From NCBI GenBank assembly GCA_031262495.1, contig JAISHV010000067.1, positions 1-39,335 on the forward strand: a stretch of 39,335 nt of DNA, written 5' to 3'. The number at the start of each line of letters is the position of its first letter. Position 1 is the first letter of the stretch. Positions 34,039 through 39,335 of the stretch are shown here, piece by piece. Below the pieces are notes generated by a model. The model did not search any database and was not told the origin of the DNA. It was given only the letters and a program-made list of their open reading frames with translations. Made by a program: the position numbers and the translations under genes. The stretch is from Ruminococcus sp. Its GTDB lineage: Bacteria; Bacillota; Clostridia; Oscillospirales; Ruminococcaceae.

Positions 34039-34094
34039 AAAGAGGGTTTTATCGGGTTCTCGTTTATGTGACTTATTATTGTGTTACGCAAATT

Positions 34095-34124
34095 ATTATA
34101 GCACAAATTTTGCCTCAATGTCAA
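34095..34124 (-). promoter_or_regulatory. Consensus sigma-A promoter of the tRNA-Thr/tRNA-Ser unit
   Basis: Minus strand TTGACA (34119-34124), 18 bp, TATAAT (34095-34100). The start near 34088 gives a leader of about 110 nt, including element C2, before mature tRNA-Thr. Confidence 0.8.
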
Positions 34125-34192
34125 TAGTTACTTAAAACTTTACAAAATATTAATAAATTTTTGATTTATACTATTAAATTTTCTAAATTGCC

Positions 34193-34221
34193 TTGCAAAA
34201 TACATAAAAATATTGTATAAT
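34193..34221 (+). promoter_or_regulatory. Predicted promoter of the DUF4190-like gene
   Basis: TTGCAA (34193-34198), 17 bp, TATAAT (34216-34221), about 47 nt ahead of ATG 34268, in an AT-rich gap that is divergent from the tRNA promoter. Confidence 0.65.
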
Positions 34222-34267
34222 TATTCTGATATTAATTTATCCCTTAATTTTGAAAGGATTTTTACTT

Positions 34268-34765
34268 ATGGATAATAATAAAGAACTCCTTCCCGAGTTC
34301 GACCCCTATACCGAACCGTCGCCCCGGCAAAATCTCCCTCAAATTCCGCCTCAGCAGTTGCCGCCGCAAGTTGTTGACGGGCAAGTTCAGCAGAATTTGC
34401 CATACGGTGCACAGTCGCCCTACGCTTACGGTACGCCTTATAAATATTACCCTACGGGACTTGCTACCGCTTCGCTTGTTTTGGGTATAGTTTCAATCTT
34501 TGCCGGTATTCCTATTTTATCCATAGTCGGCATTATCCTCGGCATAATCTTTAAAACTAAACATTACCCTGTCGGGCGCGCCGCTTCTACCGGCGGGATT
34601 ATCTTCTCCATTATCGGACTTGTAGTCTTCATAGTATCGACTATCCTAATGTTTGCCTATATGAATGAAATATTCGATTTGATTGAACAGGCTTACCCCG
34701 AAATGTATGAACAAGTTTACGCCCCCCTCGAAGAAATCCTCCGCGAAATCGGCATCATGGAATAA
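34268..34765 (+). CDS. Membrane protein with Pro/Gln-rich N-terminus (DUF4190-like)
   Basis: 165 aa. The N-terminal about 65 residues are Pro/Gln/Tyr-rich and disordered. Two hydrophobic hairpin segments follow: ATASLVLGIVSIFAGIPILS with GIILGIIF, and GGIIFSIIGLVVFIVSTILM. A short acidic C-terminal helix ends the protein. The ATASLVLGI...GIILG pattern is that of DUF4190-type small membrane proteins; function unknown. ATG 34268 follows AAAGGA with 9-nt spacing; the frame extends upstream to 34250 only through a TTG. Confidence 0.75.
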   Translation: MDNNKELLPEFDPYTEPSPRQNLPQIPPQQLPPQVVDGQVQQNLPYGAQSPYAYGTPYKYYPTGLATASLVLGIVSIFAGIPILSIVGIILGIIFKTKHYPVGRAASTGGIIFSIIGLVVFIVSTILMFAYMNEIFDLIEQAYPEMYEQVYAPLEEILREIGIME

Positions 34766-34948
34766 ACACAGAAGTCAGATCACAGAAGTCAGAGGTCAGA
34801 GGTCAGATATAAGAGCGACAATTTCTCTTAAACATGGATAAAATAAAATCGCATTACCTGCTTAAAGTTGGTAATGCGATTTTCGTAAAATCTGAATTTG
34901 AGTTATGAAGTCGCTCTGTCTTCTGACTTCTGACTTCTGACCTCTGTT
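34766..34948. repeat. Inverted octamer-array cassette 3
   Basis: CAGAAGTCAGA/CAGAGGTCAGA units at 34769-34808 and inverse TCTGACTTCTGACCTCTG units at 34917-34945 flank a central terminator hairpin. Lies between the convergent genes ending at 34765 and 34947. Confidence 0.7.
34845..34883. terminator. Bidirectional terminator hairpin
   Basis: AAAATCGCATTACC (34845-34858) pairs with GGTAATGCGATTTT (34870-34883) over 14 bp, A-rich on one side and T-rich on the other. It serves the convergent gene pair. Confidence 0.7.
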
Positions 34949-35174
34949 ACGCTTGTCCGGGAGGGCAGGTTTTTTGGGATTGGCGGTTGTTTGTTGTTCT
35001 TTGTTGAGTTTGGTTTTGGGTTTGATCGATTGCGTTATCTATTTCGGTGTAATTTTGAACGGAATTATTGCAGTTCTGGGTTTTCTTGTTTTGGGTTTGA
35101 TTCTGTGACTGATTCTGTGACTGATTTTGAGTTTGGTTGCTGCAATTCTGGGAATTCTTGTTTTGTGACGGCAT
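34947..35174 (-). CDS. Asn/Gln-rich small protein, 75 aa
   Basis: ATG 35174 with a strong GGAGG (35184-35188) at 9-nt spacing. The product is almost entirely Asn, Gln, Ser and Thr with NQSQNQSQNQTQN repeats, three Cys (11, 35 and 71) and a CPPGQA end. No membrane segment. Asn/Gln-rich small proteins occur among spore proteins, so a coat or gamma-SASP-like role is possible in this spore-former, but no family signature is seen. The plus strand also has an open frame here (34991-35215), an artefact of the repetitive codons. Confidence 0.6.
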   Translation of the reverse strand: MPSQNKNSQNCSNQTQNQSQNQSQNQTQNKKTQNCNNSVQNYTEIDNAIDQTQNQTQQRTTNNRQSQKTCPPGQA

Positions 35175-35211
35175 TTTTTTGTTCCTCCGAAAAATATTTA
35201 ATATTAAAGTG

Positions 35212-35240
35212 TTGATTTTGTCAGTAATATATTGTATAAT
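35212..35240 (+). promoter_or_regulatory. Predicted promoter of malQ
   Basis: TTGATT (35212-35217), 17 bp, TATAAT (35235-35240), then AAAGGAG ahead of ATG 35271. Confidence 0.65.
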
Positions 35241-35270
35241 GGTCTTAGTATAACAAAAGGAGAAAGATTT

Positions 35271-36884
35271 ATGCGCGCCTCGGGAATTTTAATGCACATT
35301 ACCTCGCTTTATGACGAATTCGGCTGCGGTACCCTCGGCAAACCCGCTTTTGATTTTGTTGACTTCTTAGCGAAATCAAAAACCGGTTACTGGCAAATGC
35401 TCCCTATCGGTCCTACAGGATATGGTGATTCACCCTATCAGTCATATTCGGCGTTCGCCGGAAACGTAAATCTTATTGATTTACATGATTTAATTAAAAA
35501 AGGTTTAATCGAACCCGACGAACCGTTGCTTCAAACATTAAAAGGCAATTTTAACAATTACGAAGAATACGGCAAAATTAAGACTAACGTTCTGCGCAAA
35601 GCTTATGATAAGTACAAAAAATCCGATAATCAGACGGATATCTTCGGGGTATCTTTATTGCATTTTTTTGCCTATAACCGTGATTGGCTTGAAGACTATG
35701 CCTTGTTTATGACCCTCAAAGCCGAAACAGACGGTACACCGTGGCCAGCGTGGGATAAAAAATACCGCTTGCGCGACGAAACAGCTTTGCTTGATTTTAC
35801 ACGTGAAAACATTGATACTATTCATTATTATTATTTTGAACAGATGGTTTTCGCGCTGCAATTTGACACGCTCAAACAATATGCAGGACAAAACGGCGTA
35901 AAACTTATCGGCGATATGCCTATCTATGTTTCGGCGGATTCGGCGGATATCTGGGGCGCGCCTGAGAATTTCAGGCTTGATGCAGGGCTTCGCCCGACTT
36001 ACGTCGCCGGTTGTCCCCCCGACGATTTCGCGCCGACCGGTCAGCTCTGGGGCAATCCCCTCTATAACTGGGAACTCATGAAACAAAACGGCTATAAATG
36101 GTGGATTCGCCGAATGGAATACTCCGCACGGTTTTTTGATGTCTTGCGGATTGACCATTTCAGAGGTTTTGAGAGTTTTTATGCAATCCCTGCCGCTGAT
36201 ACTACCGCTGAAAACGGCACATGGGAAAAAGGTCCCGGGGCGGAGATGTTTAAGTTTATATCCGCTCAAATGAAGAAACAGAGCAAACCTTGCCCCGAAC
36301 TTATCGCTGAAAACTTAGGATTTTTGACACCCGAAGTACATGAAATGCTTGACGAACTGGGTTACCCGGGTATGAATGTAATGGAATTCGCTTTCGGCGG
36401 CGACGACAGCGGATATCTCCCGCACAACTTTATTAAGAATTCCGTCTCCTATATCGGCACTCACGACAACGACACTGCACTCGGCTGGTTTTTATCAAGT
36501 GATACTGCAACGCAAAAGCGTGTGAAACGCTATACACACGCAAAGGGCAAATCCCCTAAAAAGGCAGTAAAAGCCTTAATCCGCACCCTCTTTATGTCAG
36601 CCTCGGATTTAGTAGTTGTCGCGGCGCAGGACTATTTGAAATTAGGTTCATCAGCCCGTATGAACACCCCGTCAACAGTAGGCACAAATTGGCACTGGCA
36701 AGCTGAGGCAGACGTCTTCACCGACAAGCTCTCGCGGCGGATAGCGAAACTCAATACCACCTATTTCAGAACACCTGTTATTTCAACAGAACCTGTAGCA
36801 GTTGAAGAAAAGAAAGAGACCGTTGCAGAAATCCCGGCAGAGAAAAAGGCTAAGAAAGTTATGCCGCTGAAATTGAAGAAATAA
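35271..36884 (+). CDS. malQ: 4-alpha-glucanotransferase (MalQ, GH77)
   Basis: Transfers alpha-1,4-glucan segments between oligosaccharides, in maltodextrin and glycogen metabolism. GH77 marks: N-terminal RASGILMHITSL and TGYGDSPYQSYSAFAGN, GDMPIYVS, nucleophile Asp in VLRIDHFRGFE, acid Glu in LIAENLGFL, third Asp in IGTHDNDTALG, and NTPSTVGTNWHWQ near the end. After the catalytic domain there is a tail of about 35 residues rich in Lys and Glu. ATG 35271 (537 aa) follows AAAGGAG; the frame is open back to 35232 but lacks a ribosome site there. Confidence 0.95.
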   Translation: MRASGILMHITSLYDEFGCGTLGKPAFDFVDFLAKSKTGYWQMLPIGPTGYGDSPYQSYSAFAGNVNLIDLHDLIKKGLIEPDEPLLQTLKGNFNNYEEYGKIKTNVLRKAYDKYKKSDNQTDIFGVSLLHFFAYNRDWLEDYALFMTLKAETDGTPWPAWDKKYRLRDETALLDFTRENIDTIHYYYFEQMVFALQFDTLKQYAGQNGVKLIGDMPIYVSADSADIWGAPENFRLDAGLRPTYVAGCPPDDFAPTGQLWGNPLYNWELMKQNGYKWWIRRMEYSARFFDVLRIDHFRGFESFYAIPAADTTAENGTWEKGPGAEMFKFISAQMKKQSKPCPELIAENLGFLTPEVHEMLDELGYPGMNVMEFAFGGDDSGYLPHNFIKNSVSYIGTHDNDTALGWFLSSDTATQKRVKRYTHAKGKSPKKAVKALIRTLFMSASDLVVVAAQDYLKLGSSARMNTPSTVGTNWHWQAEADVFTDKLSRRIAKLNTTYFRTPVISTEPVAVEEKKETVAEIPAEKKAKKVMPLKLKK

Positions 36885-36910
36885 AAATAGAAAAAGAAAC
36901 AAAAGCCGCG

Positions 36911-36973
36911 GCGCGGCAACCGCGCTGTTAGTTCGCGATGAAAGTATTTTAGAGACTAAAGATGCTCACCGCG
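36911..36973 (+). repeat. Two-hairpin element, copy C3 (after malQ)
   Basis: Hairpin 1 GCGCGG-CAA-CCGCGC (36911-36925). Linker TGTTAGTT. Hairpin 2 CGCGATG (36934-36940) / CACCGCG (36967-36973) enclosing TTTTAG-AGA-CTAAAG. It starts 27 nt after the malQ stop and is followed 20 nt later by a terminator, the same arrangement as C1. Confidence 0.75.
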
Positions 36974-36993
36974 TGGAAGAAACTAAAAAAATT

Positions 36994-37024
36994 AACGGGG
37001 AATTCGCGAATTCCCCGTTGTTTT
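36994..37024. terminator. Bidirectional terminator between malQ and the small-protein cluster
   Basis: A 26-bp perfect palindrome at 36994-37019 (arms AACGGGGAATTCG / CGAATTCCCCGTT) followed by GTTTT, with an A-rich left flank. It ends the malQ transcript and the convergent minus-strand gene. Confidence 0.85.
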
Positions 37025-37394
37025 AGAACAATATCGACAACAGCGCCATCAAAAGCTTAGTATCAGCCTTTTCTTTCCCCAAAAGCACAACCAAAGCGAC
37101 TAAGAGCAGGGTGTCTTTGTCTAAATTTACGCCGTTACCGAAAAGTGAAAATGAATTATTGCCGGTTGGTTTCGCCGCCTGTTTGGGATTAATTTGCGGT
37201 TCGGGCGCGGGCGGCGGCGTTTTATGTATCGGTTCAAATCGCGTTTCGGGTATGTATGCACGGTTCATTCTGACAGCTTCGTTGTTACGGTTCAGGTTGT
37301 TTCTTTCCATATAATTTGCTTGCGTTCGTGACGGCGGCTTCACAAAAGAAGGCACATTCACAAACTGTAATTCATCAGGAATGTTTATAGGCAT
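37023..37394 (-). CDS. Uncharacterised protein, 123 aa, with hydrophobic C-terminus (cluster gene 4)
   Basis: Starts MPINIPDELQFVNVP. A middle part is rich in Asn, Arg and Pro, and the end is KDTLLLVALVVLLGKEKADTK followed by a second hydrophobic run LLMALLSILF. The hydrophobic pair with a charged turn resembles ends of small conserved Clostridia proteins that I recall, but no named family applies. ATG 37394 is chosen for AAAGGT upstream; the frame reaches 37427 without a better start. It lies 7 nt after cluster gene 3, so they are co-translated. Confidence 0.6.
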   Translation of the reverse strand: MPINIPDELQFVNVPSFVKPPSRTQANYMERNNLNRNNEAVRMNRAYIPETRFEPIHKTPPPAPEPQINPKQAAKPTGNNSFSLFGNGVNLDKDTLLLVALVVLLGKEKADTKLLMALLSILF

Positions 37395-37401
37395 AAAAGT
37401 G

Positions 37402-37851
37402 TTACCTTTTAACTGGATTTTTCGCATTCATATTCACAGGGTTAATAGGATTAATAGTAAACCCGAAATTGAACATACGCGGTCCTGTCCGCCGCTGTAC
37501 AGGTTTATTTAAGACAGCAGCCGGCGCAGCTTTAGCTTCCGGAATAATCTCAAACTCCGTAACCTCAAGCGGGCGACCCGCCGACCGAGTCGGAGTCGCC
37601 GACCGAGTCGGAGTCGTATTAAGCGGCTCTTTCACTTCCGGCTCAATGACAGCTTCTTTTTGGATAACCGCTTCCGGCTGTTTCACTTGCTCAACCGCCG
37701 CAGGTTCGGGCACAACAGGCAAAGGCACTGCCGGTTTCGCCGCTGCTTGACTCAGCAAAGCATTTGTCCCTTGCGCAAGCTGTGACATCATTGAATTAAA
37801 CCGCTTTACACGGCGTTCGGCATCAGCCAATTCTTCGGTAATAAGAGGCAT
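37402..37851 (-). CDS. Uncharacterised Pro/Ala/Glu-rich protein, 149 aa (cluster gene 3)
   Basis: The N-terminal helix (MPLITEELADAERRVKRFNS, to about residue 40) may form a coiled coil. A Pro/Val/Glu/Lys low-complexity middle follows, with a perfect TPTRSA-TPTRSA duplication encoded by two 18-bp repeats (37581-37616). The C-terminal segment FNFGFTINPINPVNMN is Asn-rich. No enzyme motif. ATG 37851 follows AAGGTGGTG. A repeat array (37872-37957) separates it from cluster gene 2. Confidence 0.6.
   Translation of the reverse strand: MPLITEELADAERRVKRFNSMMSQLAQGTNALLSQAAAKPAVPLPVVPEPAAVEQVKQPEAVIQKEAVIEPEVKEPLNTTPTRSATPTRSAGRPLEVTEFEIIPEAKAAPAAVLNKPVQRRTGPRMFNFGFTINPINPVNMNAKNPVKR
37569..37616. 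repeat. REP-like hairpins inside a coding sequence
   Basis: Three consecutive CGA-triloop hairpins: GCGGG-CGA-CCCGC (37569-37581), then CCGAC-CGA-GTCGG twice within two perfect 18-bp direct repeats (37581-37598, 37599-37616). The first is identical to hairpin 1 of element C2, and GTCGG/CCGAC arms recur in hairpin 1 of C1. In frame within cluster gene 3. Confidence 0.65.
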
Positions 37852-37871
37852 TTATTTCACCACCTTGTAAC

Positions 37872-37957
37872 AATACAGAATACAGAACACAGAATACAGA
37901 GTACAGATGGATGTCGCGTTTGAATGTCGTTTGAATGTCGTATGAATGTCAAATTAT
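37872..37957 (-). repeat. CAGAATACAGA array plus TGAATGTC array A4
   Basis: CAGAATACAGAACACAGA-type units at about 37877-37905, followed by four TGGATGTC/TGAATGTC units spaced 12-13 nt. No GC-rich hairpin copy is attached here, so the TGAATGTC array can occur alone. It lies inside the small-protein gene cluster. Confidence 0.75.
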
Positions 37958-38326
37958 TTTTCCGATATTCTCAAGCATACCGCTTTCTTTTAAGGTTATG
38001 TATAGGTCATACATTTTCAGGAGTTTTACGGCTCTTTGGACTTTCGGGCGGCGTTCTTCCGATAAAAGCGGGCTTAGAGCCAACAAAAAGTCTACGTTTT
38101 TGTCTTTGGGCGGGTCTGTGAATAAACTCACGAGGGTTAAAATCTGCCCTAAATCTATGTCCCCGAATATGTCACCGAAGCCTGTTTCTGAATTTGCTGA
38201 ATTTTCATTTGATTCGGTTGTTTCGCCGCTGTCGTTAATGCCGTCTTGAAGCATTTGCGCTAAATCGGAAATATTTTTGATTGCCTCCGGGTCAGAGAGG
38301 ATACCGCTTAAATTTGATAGATCCAA
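37949..38326 (-). CDS. Uncharacterised protein, 125 aa (cluster gene 2)
   Basis: Start is TTG 38326 with a perfect AGGAGG (38335-38340) 8 nt upstream. An N-terminal helical part (MDLSNLSGILSDPEAIKN) is followed by an Asp/Glu/Asn-rich linker, an ILTLVSLF segment and the C-terminal LLALSPLLSEERRPKVQRAV then LLKMYDLYITLKESGML. This C-terminal pattern resembles small conserved Clostridia proteins of unknown function that I recall; unverified. The last 9 nt overlap the first unit of array A4. Confidence 0.65.
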   Translation of the reverse strand: MDLSNLSGILSDPEAIKNISDLAQMLQDGINDSGETTESNENSANSETGFGDIFGDIDLGQILTLVSLFTDPPKDKNVDFLLALSPLLSEERRPKVQRAVKLLKMYDLYITLKESGMLENIGKII

Positions 38327-38377
38327 AAGGTAAACCTCCTCTGAATTTTTATTTTCGTTATGTTGAGTTCGTAATTA

Positions 38378-38623
38378 TCACTTTTGTTTCAATTGATTTA
38401 AAAGCGACTTCGCCTGCGGGCTTGAGACCATTGATTGAATTATTTTCGGGTTTTTGAGCACGGCGTTAAACATACTGCGCTGTTTGGGATTCATACCGTT
38501 TATGGCGTTGTCAAAAGAACCGTTCTTGAAATCCTCTTGAAGCTGTTCTTTGGGCACACCTGTTTTTGCCGCTAAGATACCGAGCAGTTGTTCCATATTT
38601 TTTTGATTGAAATCAGTTGCCAT
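38378..38623 (-). CDS. Uncharacterised small helical protein, 81 aa (cluster gene 1)
   Basis: MATDFNQKNMEQLLGILAAK, then KTGVPKEQLQEDFKNGSFDN and SSPQAKSLLNQLKQK: amphipathic helices, no Cys, no membrane segment. It resembles the short sequences of the type KLGxxPEQLxxxxxxG...PQAxxLLxxL that I recall from many Clostridia genomes; function unknown. ATG 38623 follows GGGGGA. First gene of the minus-strand cluster; the divergent phosphodiesterase gene starts 56 nt away, so promoters must be packed in 38624-38679, an AT-rich stretch where I could not fix a clear -35/-10. Confidence 0.65.
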   Translation of the reverse strand: MATDFNQKNMEQLLGILAAKTGVPKEQLQEDFKNGSFDNAINGMNPKQRSMFNAVLKNPKIIQSMVSSPQAKSLLNQLKQK

Positions 38624-38679
38624 TATAAAATTCCCCCTTTAACATTAATATTAATATAGTATGTAGTCAGGAGAAAAAC

Positions 38680-39156
38680 GTGCGTGTTATAATCATGTCC
38701 GATTCACACGGAAATCTGCAAAATCTGAAAAAATGCGTCGAAAAAAACATAAAAAGCGAAATATTTTTATTTGCCGGAGACTGTGAAGCGGAAATTCTGT
38801 CATTATGTGAAATGTACCCCTATAAAGATATCCGCGCCGTTTCGGGGAATAATGACTTCCGCCCGGTTCTGCCGCAAGATTTGTATATTGATGTAGACGG
38901 CGCGAAAATTTTTCTTACGCACGGTCACAGGTATCATGTGTATTCGGGTTTGGAAACGTTGTGCTATAAAGCGGTCTCGACAGGCTGTAATATCGCTGTT
39001 TTCGGGCATACTCACAGCCGATTTATGTCGTATGAAGACGGGCTTTATTTAATAAACCCCGGGAGTATCGCCCGCCCGCGTGACGGTAAACCGCCGTCTT
39101 ATGGGTATATTGATATTACGGCGGCGGGGATAGTAGTGAATGTGGTGGATTTGTAA
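38680..39156 (+). CDS. Metallophosphoesterase, YfcE/MJ0936 family phosphodiesterase
   Basis: 158 aa. Binuclear-metal phosphodiesterase fold with all blocks: MSDSHGN (D-x-H), FAGDCE (GD), VSGNND (GN-D), LTHGH, and FGHTHSRF (GHTH), then NPGSIARPR. Family members hydrolyse phosphodiesters in vitro; the cellular substrate is not established. The start is GTG 38680 with AGGAG 6 nt upstream. Monocistronic, divergent from the small-protein cluster. Confidence 0.92.
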   Translation: MRVIIMSDSHGNLQNLKKCVEKNIKSEIFLFAGDCEAEILSLCEMYPYKDIRAVSGNNDFRPVLPQDLYIDVDGAKIFLTHGHRYHVYSGLETLCYKAVSTGCNIAVFGHTHSRFMSYEDGLYLINPGSIARPRDGKPPSYGYIDITAAGIVVNVVDL

Positions 39157-39167
39157 TTTTATTTTTG

Positions 39168-39232
39168 TGAATGTCGCGTTTGAATGTCATATGATTGTCA
39201 ATATGAATGTCTGTGAATGTCCGTTTGAATGT
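39168..39232 (-). repeat. TGAATGTC array A5
   Basis: Six TGAATGTC/TGATTGTC units in one orientation spaced 10-13 nt, immediately followed by GC-rich copy R5, the same order as A1-R2. Confidence 0.8.
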
Positions 39233-39335
39233 CTTGCAGGGGGTGAGGGGCGAGGGGGCGGCTATTCGAGGTGGCAGGCATGACGCCGCCCCCTCTCCCC
39301 TACACCCCCTGCACCCCCTACCCCTCTCCCCCTGT
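39233..39335 (+). repeat. GC-rich hairpin repeat, copy R5 (cut by window end)
   Basis: Arms 39247-39262 and 39285-39300 pair over 16 bp with one mismatch, with loop motif GTGGCAGGCATGAC. The window ends inside its C/T-rich part. Both window ends therefore fall in copies of the same repeat. Confidence 0.8.

Noticed and set aside
34991-35215. Plus-strand frame opposite the Asn/Gln-rich gene
   Set aside because: Phe/Cys/Ser-rich complement of the CAG/AAC-type codons; no ribosome site, whereas the minus strand has GGAGG.
1-39335. Circular element suggested by repeat at both ends
   Set aside because: Genes are chromosomal housekeeping genes and the two end repeats are partial, non-identical copies; assembly break at a repeat is simpler.

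Overview
The window looks like a chromosomal contig from an uncultured, spore-forming Clostridia species, most like Oscillospirales/Ruminococcaceae. The evidence is a Gram-positive type DNA polymerase PolC, SpoIIE, a glgB-glgC-glgD-glgA glycogen set with the Firmicutes-type GlgC/GlgD pair, FabV, QueH, an ECF transporter S component, Thr-Glu-Ala-rich surface proteins, and AT-rich consensus sigma-A promoters. Both ends of the window lie inside copies of the same GC-rich hairpin repeat. That is what an assembly broken at a dispersed repeat would look like (inference).

Layout. 1-5.4 kb (+): ispG, a 51-aa protein and polC; this PolC has no exonuclease domain. 5.4-12.1 kb (-): glycogen synthesis genes glgB, glgC, glgD and glgA, with a 656-bp island of repeats between glgD and glgA. 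12.2-14.6 kb (-): spoIIE, with a Spo0A-type promoter (21-bp spacer) overlapping the end of fabV. 14.65-19.96 kb (-): a lower-glycolysis operon pgk, tpiA, a small membrane protein, gpmI and fabV, under a perfect consensus promoter. 20.2-23.0 kb (+): two secreted transglutaminase-like paralogues, the second without catalytic residues and fused to a CAP domain. 23.4-26.6 kb (+): lepA, a pyridoxal-kinase family gene and an ECF S component (vitamin B6 salvage). 26.7-28.9 kb (+): an ECF-like sigma factor, a probable membrane anti-sigma factor and queH. 29.1-30.9 kb (+): two secreted proteins with PATGN sorting-signal-like C-termini. 31.0-33.6 kb (-): a 35-aa membrane protein with its own consensus promoter, a 47-aa protein, an MsmK/UgpC-type sugar-import ATPase and an RsuA-type pseudouridine synthase. 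33.7-34.0 kb (-): tRNA-Ser(GGA) and tRNA-Thr(GGT). 34.2-36.9 kb: a DUF4190-like membrane protein (+), an Asn/Gln-rich small protein (-) and malQ (+). 37.0-38.6 kb (-): four small proteins of unknown function. 38.7-39.2 kb (+): a YfcE-type phosphodiesterase.

The metabolic theme is storage and use of glucose: GlgC/GlgD make ADP-glucose, GlgA and GlgB build glycogen, MalQ and the sugar ATPase handle oligosaccharides, and pgk-tpiA-gpmI is part of glycolysis. The most unusual non-coding content is a dense set of intergenic repeat families: (i) helically spaced TGAATGTC arrays, (ii) 7-9-mer CAGA..TCAGA arrays that run up to start codons, (iii) a GC-rich hairpin of about 165 bp, (iv) TGTAGGGGCGG palindromes, and (v) a 61-67-nt two-hairpin element in four copies with compensatory changes in its stems. 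Element (v) and the exonuclease-less PolC are the strongest candidates for something undescribed.
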